Shown here: one piece after another, positions 25,435-37,322 of the stretch
Numbering within the stretch: position 1 is the stretch's first letter
How the letters are laid out: each line of letters opens with the position of its first letter
Origin: Lutraria lutraria
Taxonomy: Eukaryota; Mollusca; Bivalvia; Venerida; Mactridae
DNA: 64,000 bases
Assembly: GCA_964023205.1 (NCBI GenBank)
Contig: OZ026851.1
Span: forward strand, 16,685,528 to 16,749,527
Direction: 5' to 3'
Notes under the pieces: generated by a model
What the model was told of the DNA's origin: nothing
The model's input: the letters and a program-made list of their open reading frames with translations, nothing else
Databases searched by the model: none
Position numbers and translations under genes: made by a program

Positions 25435-25575
25435 CCTAATAACAAACAACAAAGAAACAACAGCAAAATAACAACAATAAAGTAACAACAACAAAGAAAC
25501 GAACTACATTTACTAATATAAAGAAAATCAAAAACAAAATAACAACAATAAAGAAATAACTAACAACAACAAAGA
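25435..25575 (+). repeat. AAC/AAAG-rich low-complexity tract
   Basis: Irregular repeats of aacaac, aataaag and aagaaac over about 140 bp. No unit length is constant. Confidence 0.7.
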
Positions 25576-27342
25576 AACGTAGTAGTATAAAGAATCAAAG
25601 TACTGAAAGTACTGTCGGACTTGATTTTTACCATACGAGACAAAAGAGAGAAATGTGTACCCACATCGTTCGAGCCCATACAAATATTTTAACATTTAAA
25701 ATTACGGACCGATTTTTCATTCATATTATAATGCAGGTCATATGCATATAGGTAAATGACATAAGCTAGGGCTTTACTATAGTCCCTTTGCTAAAATTTT
25801 AAAATGAAAAAGCCTGATATTGGAAAGTTTAATGATTAGCACAATAATTGAGGACAATTTAATTGCATTAAAAACTCTTTATTTTACAAAACTAGTTAAC
25901 AACACTTCAGTAACAGTAAATACAAACATTGATTCTTCTGGTTTTAACACAACAGAACATCATCGCATTGAACACATTCAGGGTCACTCAAATCAAAAAG
26001 GTCCTGACACAGTATAGTAAGACCTATATGACCTATAGTTAACCCGATGTTGCATGAAATTCAGACGTGATTATGTAATTCTAAAGAATCTGGCGTAAAA
26101 GGAACTCTTAAACAGTACTGTAAATTTTAAAAGTACGTATCCAGTAATTTACGTTCGTATTTAGCGACTCGAATAATTATTCTTAAGCCGCAATTTTAAC
26201 ATTCAACCTTCGATAAATCAGACTCCCCACATCGGTTACGCTTTGCTACTAGCCACTGCGGGGAGTGAGTCTATAAATAGCGATTCCGTCATCAAAATAA
26301 CACTAGTTGCATGGTGTGAATATCACGGAATACGATTAAATGAGAATTCGCTTTGTAATATTAAGAAATGTTAGAAAGGCACAAAACACACACATCGATG
26401 GTAGATTGTTGCAAATGCATGAATACGTCCGTGGAGATTTTTCTGAACTATCGAACGAAGATCGGAAGTAGAACTACTTTTACGGCAAGATATTTTATTG
26501 GACAGTGAATACGCGGTTTTAATTCTACGCATTTGAAAAGCTCATGTATCTACCGACAAGCACTTATTTAGATACATGACTCTTTCCATGTAGTTACAAT
26601 AGAATGATTTGAAATGTATTTAGATCTGACACACTTAATTGGGGAAAGATTTCAGATACTTCTATATAAACATAGCATTTAGTTGCGCACTATTTCCTTT
26701 ATGTGGCATTCTTTTAACCAAGCTGTTATGGAGTCCAGCGACAAATATAAGTCTATGATTACAAAGGACTTGATTTTGATAAAAATCAAGTCCAAAAACA
26801 ATAAAGAAACATCTGAACAACAAACAGCAACAAAAAGAAACAATAAAGAAACGGAATCTACTGAACTGCTTTTTTAAGATCATTGGACTCTTCCATTCTA
26901 AACGTCAATAAGAAGCGTCTGGCGCACAACAAAACTATACTGATCTATCAATGACTGCTCTCACCTCAGTATAATTACATATCTCTTAAACTAATTATTC
27001 AGCCGCTTTCAAATACACAATGAGGGCAGATGCTTACGTTTTATGCTTCCCCAAGCAGAATAGAAATAATTGGTTTTAGCAATATGTCCAGACTAGTGAC
27101 AAATGTAATGACAGAGCTGATTAAACATAGTTCATACGGTCCAAATACATCTGTAGTTCCAAATTGGAATATACCCATAAACTGTCAAGAACTCATGAAC
27201 AGACAGGTTAGAATCAACGCTGTTGATAATTAAATATAAGGTTTGTTCATTATGGTGCACCCATGGTGATAGGGATAGTCAAGTTGGCTCGTGAGACACA
27301 AATCTTTTTGTGCACACGGTACCTTCCGAAACCTTTCAGACT

Positions 27343-27757
27343 CAGGGCTCCAGATAAAGGGCGTAATTGCGTAAATACGCATATTCTTTCCGAAATACGA
27401 AAGCGTACCGATAGTCCGATACACACTTAAAATCCCAGGTACCCGTTGAACATATTGAATAAGGCAAAGGTGTTGCAAATAAAAGACATGTTCATTCCTC
27501 ACTGGATGCAAAACAAGTTCATGAGGATGATCTATGCATTAAATATAGAAGAACACAATATAACAGTACGTTTAAAAGGTAAGGCTTGAGTGTGTGTTTG
27601 TGCTTAGAACTGAATATACCATTTAGAGTGGTTCCCATGATTGTCATTACCCTTCAAAAATTGTAAATACCCCCACAAAAAATGAGGGATAAAATACCCC
27701 CTGCTAAAGAAAGAAGGTGTAAAATACCCATTGCCCAAATATTTATCTGGAGCCCTG
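27343..27757. mobile_element. hAT-like MITE, 415 bp
   Basis: Perfect 16-base terminal repeats 'cagggctccagataaa' at 27,343 and 'tttatctggagccctg' ending at 27,757. The start 'caggg' is typical of hAT ends. Bases 'gact' occur close outside both ends, but a clean 8-bp duplication does not align. The interior holds A/T/C-rich 'aaatacccc' repeats. No transposase. Confidence 0.65.
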
Positions 27758-27814
27758 CTGACTTCCAGGTGACTGGCTGAAATTGACCTACGGCAATCGT
27801 TAATTAACTCGCTG

Positions 27815-27920
27815 GCGGCTTATCAACCGACCGCATTAGTACTAGTCCTGCCTTAACTGGGATTCAGCCCGTCGATCTCCTGGTCCAAAATCGGACGTCC
27901 TAGTCACTCGACCATAGTTG
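27815..27920 (-). mobile_element. Degraded tRNA-like SINE segment
   Basis: On the minus strand the sequence runs 'ggtcgagtgactaggacgtc' and later 'gggctgaatccc'. The spacing and pattern recall the A- and B-box halves of a tRNA-derived SINE head. The match is degenerate and no body was recognised. Confidence 0.35.
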
Positions 27921-28554
27921 CAGTACATTAGTTAATGGTCATTAGTAAATAAATGCTACCTGTGAGCTACGGTCACGCATTGGCAAACACTCGTTTCATA
28001 ATACATTTGTATATTGTTGTTTAAAGTGGCATGCCCTGGAACTGAAGCGTCACGAATAGCAATCAAATTGGTATCATTTTCATGCCTTAATCAATTAATG
28101 AAAGTCCTGTAAAATATTTACGAAATATCCCGCTAAAATACACATTTCAAGATTTGTCAAACTTTCGGCCTCAGAAAGTATTTGTCATTTTCACAACTCG
28201 ACCCTTTTCGGGATCTGTCAAAACCAAAAAAATGTCAACAACAAGTGAAATGGTAAGTACTGCTCATGTTTTGTTCATTTTTACGATATCAAGTTTATCA
28301 ATCAATTATTTAAATATCAAGGTTGTGCTGGTTTGAAAGGCAGCGCGCCCTCAGTTAAATTTTCAGACGAATCGGAAATATCGTTGTCGTCTTTTATTCA
28401 AGTCGACCTACAAATACCGACGAGTCATTTTTGAACGCACATTCTTCTTTGACTTTTTTACAATAATTGGTTTAATATGAGATAAAGGCATTTTTGGTGT
28501 ATGAAAACCTAGACACAGCAGTCCTTAATTAATGTCCCACTCGACAGCTATTGT
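27921..28554. other. Gene-free stretch
   Basis: A 60-codon frame at 28,154-28,336 has no recognisable features. No repeat identified. Confidence 0.4.
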
Positions 28555-28808
28555 CAGAGAGAGGGGAGAGAAGATACAGGAAAACCGGGCATTTATATCC
28601 CTACTCCTTTCGAATAGTTTTTTCCAGGCTCTTTATCGTGCCCGGTGTAAAGCATTGATACACACCACGCCCTTTTTCCTTTGATTTTCTTGACTGACAC
28701 AGTACTAGGCTCGGACACTGAAAAAGCGAAAGGCGGAGCCGAGAATCGAACCTACGTTATTTCGTTTAATAGTCCAGCGCTTTACCACCAGGCCACCGAA
28801 CACCACTG
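28555..28808 (-). mobile_element. tRNA-derived SINE, AG/CT-tailed family, shorter copy
   Basis: On the minus strand the head contains 'ggtggtaaagcgctggacta' and 'ggttcgattctcggctccgc'. The same body blocks as the 10.4-kb copy follow: gctttttcagtgtcc, agtactgtgtc, gctttacaccgggc. It ends in a short CT-rich tail. Spacing differs by small indels, so the two copies are old. Confidence 0.72.
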
Positions 28809-30010
28809 GACATAAATTGATACATCACAAATTGAAAAGATTGAAATAGAATCCATGTATTTCTCCCTTTGAAGAAATACCTTTTTTTCAATTTTGTCTT
28901 CAAATCGAGTACTGAACAAGGCTATGATTCCAAAGGCAATTATCCGTATGATTATTCTATAATTATTCTAAAATATTATTCTATAATTATAAACGTGTAC
29001 AGACCGTCACGTGTTCAGAAAATAAGGCACTTACTTCACCACACATCATAACGTAGGAGTTTTATCTGCTGTGACTTTATTTCAACAGTTCTTTGTCCAT
29101 GAATTCCGCCAAAAACAAGGGTCATACTATACGGTGGACTGAAAAAAAATGATACAAAAAACTCAAGCAGAAATCGATTCATACATGTATTTAGTAAAAC
29201 GTTAAAATGAAACACGAAATACTAAATGAGCCATTTTTAGTCTTCACAACTATGCCATCTTCGTGGTAATATGAATGACAGTGTTATAGAGTGATATGTA
29301 CCATCTAATATATTCATGGTGAAGGATTTTGACCAATTATAATAAAAGGCATGCTTTGCATATTGGCTATCTATAACTGTCTACATTCTTGCAACGTAAC
29401 ACTCGTTTGTTTAACAGCTTAGTTAATTCAGGGGTTATGCCAACAAAACTAATTGAAAGCTTGACTGAAGGAACAAGTTTACAACTGAAATATTCAGACG
29501 AAAAGATATCGTATAATTTGTCGTTCAGTGTAAAAGAGTCACGAGGATCATACCAAATAATTTATGCATACACATAATAATTAATAGCTTTGTCACAGAA
29601 GTGACTAATACCCAAGCCGCCGCTTTGACACAAAGTTCAGGATACGGCTAAGTTCAAGGGGACATAACTCTGCAATGTGTGAATAACTTGACATGGAAAT
29701 TGTGTCTTGCACATCAACACTTCATGCTGTTGACATATTTCAAGTTTCCTTGCAATCGCCTAAGAAATGTGAAAGTAGTTCGCTCCAAGTTAAAGCCAAA
29801 GTCAAACTGTTTTAATTCTCTCATATCATGATATCACGTACATTCATGACAAACCTGATTTTATATTCAATTTGTTTATAGAAAATGATAAATAAAATTG
29901 TTTCATACAATGAAAAATTGGAGGAACGTGGAGAGTCAATATTTAGTTAATGTTTAGAATTTAAAGACTAAATCATTATATTCTGACCTTTACATGGAAA
30001 GATCAAACGA
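28809..30010. other. Gene-free stretch
   Basis: Frames at 28,869-29,051 and 29,389-29,577 are short and without domain features. A patch near 29,655 with 'aaggggacataactctgc' resembles dispersed mollusc repeats, by memory only. Confidence 0.4.
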
Positions 30011-30018
30011 GTCACGGT

Positions 30019-30481
30019 TAGGCCTGTGGATCGTCGGGTAAGTGGCGATCCGATCCAATCCACGATTCAACACTTGCGATCCACAAATCGAATCACTAAT
30101 CTTTTGATATCAAGTAACCCATCAAAAACTTCAACATTGCAGTCCTGAAGACAGCTAAATATCATTTTCTTTTAGGAATAATGAAGTAAATCAATATAAA
30201 TTGTTTTCTATGGCTTCAATTTATACGTACTCCAAATTAATGGATTTACCAGCATCATTTTCTGGTTTGAGCTGGTGACCCAGTATTTAAATATCTGATT
30301 GGACCTCTTGGCAAACAAAGTAGCCTATGATGAGACAATATATATTGAGAGAAAAGGGAACACACTTTATGTTAGAAAACAAGATCGGGAACCACGAATC
30401 TCAGTAATGACGATTATTCGTACTCGATTTTTCAATTTGATTCGTGATTACCCGAGTACTCGGATACTCGCCACAGCCCTA
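30019..30481. mobile_element. hAT-like MITE with perfect 8-bp target duplication, 463 bp
   Basis: The ends are 'taggcctgtggatcg' on the left and 'cgccacagcccta' on the right, giving imperfect inverted repeats of the tagggctgtgg type seen in hAT elements. The 8 bases 'gtcacggt' stand immediately outside both ends (30,011-30,018 and 30,482-30,489), the target-duplication size of hAT transposition. Both subterminal parts are rich in cgat/actcg direct and inverted motifs. No transposase. Confidence 0.8.
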
Positions 30482-30489
30482 GTCACGGT

Positions 30490-31489
30490 CAGTTTATTTT
30501 CAATAACAACAAAGTGTACGACATGCTCGAAAGAGCATGCCTCACACAGGATAAATAATTATTTGTAGAATTACGTTTATGGTATAAAGTAGCAGTATTA
30601 ACGTATTAAACTTGATCTATTATGTATTTAGTGAACTTACATAGCTTTACTGATTCTTGTTTATTGTTTTTTTTTTTGTATTCATACGTTCATTTGTTTT
30701 AATAACATTTGGTCCTCTGTAGTAAAAAGGTTTAAACAATGTTTACGTACGTTTTCAAATACGGAACATTCAAAGAGGAAGTGAAATTCATTACCTTATT
30801 TATTGCAAGTATTACAGATTCTTTCATTTATAGGAATCTTTGTCCAATTTTTATTGGTAAGTGATGATTTCGCGTGCGAATAGCGTATTGCAATGATGAC
30901 AAGGGTGAAGATAAAATAGATTCTTTTTCAAATTTGCTCTTAAAAAGTTTGTAAAACGCAGCATTACTTGAATTTCCCAAAGAAGAATACCATTCATTAA
31001 GAAAAAGGTCTTACAATTTGTATCTAATTTAGAATTTAGCCATTTGCAATTCAGAAACTGATGTTCAGTCCATATGTTTACCATACCACATTTAATCAGT
31101 ATTTCTTTAATATTAATTTCGATTTCAGTGTTTCATTCGGATGTGTTTTCACAATATTCAGCATATTTTCATAGATAATAACAGATAATTTATTCCGTAG
31201 CATGCCAGGATTTACATTACAAATTTTGAACCAAACGATAATTTAAAGAAAGTGTTGTGCATCCGGTTTATAATTTGGGGGCGACATAATTTGTTTTGTA
31301 TTTTCTACATGCTTCTACGCATTGAATGGGTTTGGAGCTGGTGGTATTTAGGGATGGTGGGATTTCGTAAGCCTTCATTTAAAATATATATATATATATA
31401 TTCTTATTCGTATTTTAATGCTCTTAATTTTTTATCTTAAATGTGGTCCTTATTTTGAAGTTAAATCATATTAGGCATGAATGGAGAGG
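30490..31489. other. AT-rich stretch without genes
   Basis: Short frames at 30,851-31,084 and 31,252-31,440 lack recognisable features. A (TA)n run lies at about 31,385-31,401. Confidence 0.4.
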
Positions 31490-32484
31490 TTTATATGACT
31501 CGCATTTGTGAACGGCTTCGACCGACAAACATTCTGACAAGGTTTGGTGAAGATCCAATCAAGATTTGACCTAGTGACCTAATTTTTGACCCCAGGTGAC
31601 ACATATTCGAACTTGTCCTTAGTATCATAAAGACAAACAATCTGACAAGGTTTAGCCAATCAAATTTGACATCTACAGTGTCAATAAGGTTTTTCTAAGA
31701 TTTGACCTAGTGACCTAGTTTTTGGCCCAAGATGATCCATATTCAAACTTATCCGACAAACAATCTGTGGTGAAGATCTAATCAAAACTGTGATATCTAC
31801 ATCTAACATTTTACCTGGTGACCTAGTTATTAATCCAAGGTAACCCATATTCGTACTTGACCTACATATAATTAGAACGAACAATTTGACCATGTTTCGT
31901 AAAAATTCAATTATAACTGTGAAATCTAGAGTGTTAACATGGTTTTTCTTAAGATTTGACCTATTGACCTAGTTTTTGACCCCGGAAGACCCATGTTCGA
32001 ACTTATCCAAGATATTATAAAGACAAATATTCTGACAAGGTTTCATGAAGTTGAAGATCCAATCAAAACAGTGACTTCTAGGGTGTTTACAAGGTTTTCC
32101 AGCAGTTTGTCCTGGTGACCTAGTTTTTGAGCACAGATGACCCATTATCGAACTTGTCCAAGATATCATAAAAATAAACATTCCGATAAGGTTTCATGAA
32201 GATCAAATCAAAACAGTGATTTATAGAGTGTTCACAAGGTTTTCCCTTAATTTGCTCAGGTGACCTAGCTTTTTATCCCAAGTGACCCATTATCGAACTC
32301 GTACGAGATTTTGTCGATATTAACACTCTGACGCAGTTTTGTGAAACTTGAGCTTAAAATGTGGCGCCTAGAGTGTTCACAAGGTAAAATTTGACGCCAC
32401 ACGACGCACACCGCACGACACCGGACGTCGGAAAAAGACTGATCACAAAACCTCACCATGAGCACAAAGTGTTCATGTGAGCTT
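31490..32484. mobile_element. Tandem-cored element, about 145-bp core, 6 units (copy B1)
   Basis: The anchor 'gtgacctagtttttgacc' (with variants) recurs at about 31,574, 31,710, 31,818, 31,963, 32,114 and 32,259. The right terminus carries acgacgcac motifs, then 'gatcacaaaacctcacc' and 'gagcacaaagtgttcatgtg', matching the terminal hairpin of related elements. The left end with the 'caagaggg' hairpin is missing, so the copy is truncated. Short minus-strand frames here are repeat artefacts. Confidence 0.8.
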
Positions 32485-32875
32485 ATTAAATAAAAGTTCT
32501 ATATCACGTGATGTTTCAACCAATCCCTATTTCTTTGCCTATTTGCGTCTTTTTTTATCATTGTTTCTGATTTTGCTCACGTACTTATATACACACATGG
32601 ACTCGCAACTGCTAAAATACAGTATAGCTAAAACGATAACGAGAGTATCCTACAATCCACTGCGATACTCGACTATTTCCGACAGCTGTAATCGGGAGTT
32701 TACCGACTTTTAGGTATGCAACAAGCTTCATAAAATACATTGAAAAAAAACACCTGTAAGCATATGCATGGAACAATGGCATCAATCGAGCATTTCAAAT
32801 AAAGAAATCTGACGCTTCAACTTCCAACATGGCGTAGTATTATCCGTTCGCCTTCGGAATTTTTTTCGAAACTGA

Positions 32876-33018
32876 ACATTCGCATAATCACGGATATTTT
32901 CGCTGCTGTAAACATTCGGACCATCACGGATATTTTCGCTGTTGTAAACATTCGGTCCATCACGGATATGTTCGCTGCTGTAAACATTCGGACCATCACG
33001 GATATTTTCGCAGCTGTA
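32876..33018. repeat. 36-bp minisatellite, 4 units
   Basis: The unit 'atcacggatattttcgctg' continues to 'ctgtaaacattcggacc', 36 bp per unit. Because 36 is divisible by three, a minus-strand frame (32,817-33,029) stays open and encodes a 12-residue repeat (AAKISVMVRMFT-like). Coding is unlikely: there is no homology and no flanking exon. Confidence 0.85.
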
Positions 33019-33929
33019 AACGTGATCATGTGCAGTTGAACAAGTTAATTTTTGGAAGGTGATTTATCACTTTCCTTTGTAATCGTCCGGCAGTAGCTAT
33101 CCGTGGACACCATAACAGCCTGGTGAAAAGAACAGTCGCACAAGAAATAGTGCTCAACTGAATAGTGTGATTATATAGATTTATCTTGTATATTACCCCA
33201 ATTAAGTGTGATGGATCTAAATATATTTCAAAGCATTTTGTCGTAACCACATGTAAAGAGCCAAGTGTCTCAATAAGTGCATGTCGGTAAAATAATGACT
33301 TATTCAAATGCGTAGAATTAAACCCGCGTATCCGCTGTTAGTATGCAGCCAATGAAATAACACGCCTGTGTTGCTGTTTTGCATATTATAACCTGTTTCT
33401 GTAAAATAGTTCTACTTTCGGTTTTCGTCAGATTGGTCAGTAATTTCTCAATATGTCCATGCATTTGCAATGGACTACCATCGATGTATGTCTTTTGTGC
33501 CATTTTGACATTATCTTGATATTCTTTTCTAATCGTAATGATTTATTGGCGACGCTGCAAATCGGAGATTAGCTGGTTCCCATTAAAATCGGTGCCACAC
33601 GTAATGAACGGAAAAAAGGAAGGGAGCACTTACTATTTACTTTTGATATTTTATTTGGTTAAACGCGTTTATTTTTAGTATATTAACAAAAATGTTAACA
33701 CATAATTAATTAAAACTTTATTTCGGGCCATGTGTATTGTAATATACACTAATAAATGCAACGGAAGGAACATCATACTGTAAATAAAACAGTTTATCAC
33801 CATAACACTTACTCCCTTACCGGATGTGACTTTTGATGGATGAAAACACCGCAAGCTGGACGAAAAACGGGGATTCAGTTGATATTTTGCCGTAAATAAG
33901 GTGAGTTCCCTTACAGAAATAATTGGCCT
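33019..33929. other. Gene-free stretch
   Basis: Frames at 33,026-33,307 and 33,318-33,503 (minus) have no recognisable domain. Confidence 0.4.
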
Positions 33930-33939
33930 CTCGCTACCA

Positions 33940-33995
33940 ATAGCTGCTACCTAGCAGCTAAGTAGCCGCTACCTAGCAGCTATCAGTAGCCGCTA
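33940..33995. repeat. Left part of the split 'tagcagctacc' minisatellite
   Basis: 'agtagccgctacctagcagc' units in short form, the left portion of the array that resumes at 37,323. The 3.3-kb element at 33,996-37,322 separates the two parts. Confidence 0.8.
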
Positions 33996-35658
33996 CCCAG
34001 CCAGCATCACTATGTCGGCCCGACGGCGGCTATAGAGCGGAATATCGACAATATTTGTCAACGTCAATCCGACATAGGGCCGACGTAGGTGGATTTTATA
34101 AAAAGTGTGTATTACACTTGGTGTTAAGTTCTAACCTATTCTGTAGACATTAATATGTAAAATATAGATGATAAACACGATGAATCTGACTCTTTACGTT
34201 CGTTCAAATCTCAATGACTAGTAGATGTCGGATTGATGTAGGGCCGATGTAGACGAATGTATTTTGTCATTAATGAGTTAACTGTTTTTACATAATCAAT
34301 GAGGCGAATGAAAGAAGTGAAGAAGCAAAACGTTAATTTTGCATTATAATGTAAGTATTCATTTACATTTTGAAATCTTAGATAACTTGTAACAAGATTT
34401 AAGTATCTAGGTCAACCGCCTGCATTAGTCATTTAGTGCTGACCGCCATATTTGAATTTCTTGAACTAGTGTCAGCAGCAGGTCGGATAGATTTCATGAA
34501 AATAACAAGTTTTCGTGGCAAGAAACATGTCAGTGAGTTTGGAAAATTACTTTAAAAGGCATACATCAACAACAGCGGGTGGATATTGACAGTAAAGTAA
34601 TTATCTTGGGAACTTATTTTAGCTTGTTGCTTTATTGTCATATGTTTTCGCGACTGTCTATAACAAAAGAAAATTGCTCATGTTACTAATTTCATGTTTA
34701 TGCAGAACATCTACATTCGAGGAATTTTATGTTATTCATTGATTTCATTGTTTTACCATAATGGTTTATTTACACCAAAGACCAATGACCAGTATGTACT
34801 CAGTCTAATAATTAAATTCAAAATTATTTCTAAATCTTTGTGTAAAATTACTCTTATTTCCATTTGTCTCTTGTTTTAGCTCCAGACCAGCAGATTTGTA
34901 CAACTATACAGTATAAAAAAGATGAAGCAGAATTGGTTTTTAAAGTACAGAAAAAGCACTAAGTTGCTCAATAATATATTAAACATGATTGATTGGAGAA
35001 AATTATGCACTTAGAGTATTCAAGGAATTACAACTTTTCTTAAATGACAGGTATGTGGGGCTTCTATGGTAAATTTATATCAATTAGACATTGAACTTTC
35101 AACCGCTCATATTAATTTATTCTGTATAAATAATGAATGCATAAATAATTATTCTAAAAAGTTCTAATTATAAATAATATTTTGAAATAATATATATTGA
35201 TGGAAATAAGATCTACCTATATACTCTATTATATAGGAGTATACAAGTATAAATCATGTCATTGTTCTGTTAATGTTGTTATTTTTTTAGTATGACTAGA
35301 TACCATAGATTGTTATAAGGTACATGTTTGAAATACAATGAATATGTTGTTTTTGAATTTGATTTTATATTTTACAGGTCAACTATCAGGGAAGGATAGC
35401 AAGGACACAGCATGGCATACACATGTATTAAGCAGTTAGTCGCCAGAGAGTGTGTCGGACTATACAATGGTTATGTTGCAAGTTGGCAATATACTAGTAA
35501 CATTCATTGTAAGTTACAAATGTAATTATTATCACATATATATCATATATATAAATATATCTTGTATACCACAATTAGATATTCAAGATTTTAAGCTTGA
35601 TTACTCTTAGTTGCTGTGTGATATATTGTAATTTGTAAATTGGCTGGGATATTCACCA

Positions 35659-35722
35659 GCCCGATCAGCTTAGTTGGTAGACTTGCAAGCAAGAGATCGC
35701 GGGTTCGAGCCATGCATCGGGT
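35659..35722 (+). tRNA. tRNA-like pseudogene, deleted copy
   Basis: The acceptor arms gcccgat and atcgggt pair fully, with one wobble. It has an A-box-like 'cagcttagttgg' and a T-arm 'gggttcgagcc'. The total is 64 nt: about nine bases are missing in the D-to-anticodon region, so it cannot fold as a normal tRNA. It is the older or damaged half of the 203-bp duplication. Confidence 0.45.
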
Positions 35723-35861
35723 ACATTATTTTCCTCTCCCTATTACATTTGATGCCGTTAGTATGAGACTAGCCTCGAAATCCTTTTTTTAATAAAAAGG
35801 AAGGAGCAATGTGGCGGTGTAGTAATACATTGTATTGATGAATTGGATGGGATATTCACCA

Positions 35862-35934
35862 GTCCGATTAGCTCAGTCGGTAGAGTATCTGACTTGCAAG
35901 CAGAAGGTGGCGGGTTTGAGTCCTCGCATTGGGT
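35862..35934 (+). tRNA. tRNA-like sequence, anticodon TGC by position
   Basis: The 73 bases fold as a cloverleaf. Acceptor arms gtccgat and attgggt pair with three wobbles, the A-box is 'tagctcagtcgg', and anticodon loop 'cttgcaa' gives TGC (alanine by position). The T-loop is 'tttgagt', where conserved C56 is replaced by T, and the anticodon stem has one mismatch. These defects and the repeat setting suggest a tRNA pseudogene or SINE head instead of a working gene. A covariance-model scan would settle it. Confidence 0.45.
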
Positions 35935-37322
35935 ACATTATTTTCCTCCTATTACAGCAGTATGATTTAATTTGAACCTAATTATCTACATGAAATAGGA
36001 AACTATTTGGCTAATTGCATTAGTTAAAGGAAATGAATTGTGCTTATTGTATGTTTTTAATACTGTGTTATCAATTTATTGATTAATTATATTGTAGCTG
36101 AAGCTGTACAAAGGACAATTCAAAGTGTTTAGGAAGCTGATGTTAAGGTGGTGTTGAGACAGTGCCTATGTAGTATGTAACAACAGTGACAAGGGATAGT
36201 GGAAAAAGAAGCAAAAAATAATATTAATGTACTATAAACAATTATATGAATTACCAAAATGAACTTTTATAGTGTTTTTAAGTTTTTGGTTAAGACTTTT
36301 GGAAGATATATACAGTGTATTTTTAATTTGTTACTTAGCATTAGTAATTTTGCATTTGTTTATGTATGAGTATGATTAATTGTGTGAATGATTAAATTTA
36401 GAAGTGCCAAATAGTACAATATCACTGACCACATTCATATTTTAAACATAGGATTTCCAGAGTAATGAAAATCTAAGTTATATATTTATTTCTTATTGTA
36501 TTTTTCATTCTCCATGTATTTGGGTTTCATTTTAGCTTAATTGTCATAACATGAAATACATTAGATAGTGGAAACATAGCTAGAATTTGAATATATTTTT
36601 TATCATAATGGGTCTGGGACTCTATTCCAGTTCATACCCTATGAACTTTCAAGAGCTACATTAAGACTCATGTATATCATTTTTCTACTGTTATATTTTG
36701 CCCCATAATTTAACAATTAAGCACTTCTTGTTGTTTTTTAAAGAAAGAGAGCAATATTAATCTATCCTTAGTATTACTTTGAAATTATTTCTATTTCATG
36801 GAAGGAGTGTCTGGATTTGGAATACTAATCTGGAGCCCAGTCCCATAATTAAGATCATAAGATGTACATGATCACCATGATGTTGATTAAATAAATATAG
36901 AAAATACTCTATTTATTTTGTTATCTTAATGAAAGATGACCTGTTAGAAATTAACAAATATATGAAATAACTTGTAGTAGCTTTGTAACCAAACTCTCTC
37001 ACTCGGGCTAGTTTGATTGTTTCCTCACATGACAGCAGACTATGATCCATGTATGAACAAGTATGAGTTTAATTATGCAATATTTATCTTACTAGCTTCT
37101 GTTCGCAGTAGGTCTATACCAGTATTTAAGGGGTCATTTAAGCGATTCCTGGAATATCGGCAGAACATCGGATAAGTGTCGGGGAAATCCTGTCGGGCCG
37201 ACATCGAGCCGCATTGCAAATTCGAGGCGGGTCGATGTCGGAACGATCAAGGTGCCGATGTAGGGCCAACATTGATGGCAATATCGGCTTGATGTCGGGC
37301 CGACGTAGTGATGCTGGCTGGG

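Larger units (their letters stand above)
24900..27342. other. Gene-free stretch downstream of the satellite block
   Basis: Short frames (25,820-26,017; 26,662-26,883; 27,030-27,233) have no recognisable domain and no splice support. Simple repeats are listed separately. A weak hairpin, 'gactcccc' with 'ggggagt', at about 26,220-26,272 is followed by 'ctataaatag', a TATA-like string, with nothing convincing downstream. Confidence 0.5.
35646..36051 (+). repeat. 203-bp tandem duplication carrying tRNA-like sequences
   Basis: 'gggatattcaccag' begins at 35,646 and again at 35,849, a spacing of 203 bp. Each is followed by a tRNA-like segment and then by 'gtacattattttcct'. The end of the second unit is less clear. 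Confidence 0.6.
33996..37322. mobile_element. 3.3-kb TIR transposon inserted at TA in a minisatellite
   Basis: Terminal inverted repeats of about 30 bp with one mismatch: left 'cccagccagcatcacta' then t/c then 'gtcggcccgac', right the complement ending 'tgatgctggctggg' at 37,322. TA stands outside both ends. Removing the element and one TA restores 'agccgctacctatcagc', the normal minisatellite sequence, so the boundaries are exact. Subterminal regions hold several direct and inverted copies of 'gatgtcgggccgacgtag'-like motifs (34,070; 34,230; 37,190-37,310), as expected for transposase binding sites. No transposase frame is seen. TA duplication fits Tc1/mariner or related superfamilies, but the family is not recognised. 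Confidence 0.85.

Noticed and set aside
26219..26290. Hairpin followed by a TATA-like string as a promoter
   Set aside because: The stem is imperfect, and no transcript or gene can be recognised downstream.
30299..30568. 89-codon plus-strand frame
   Set aside because: It straddles the right end and target duplication of the hAT-like MITE, so it is a chance frame.
32817..33029. Frame with a 12-residue peptide repeat
   Set aside because: The repeat follows from a 36-bp minisatellite that is a multiple of three; there is no homology and no gene context.
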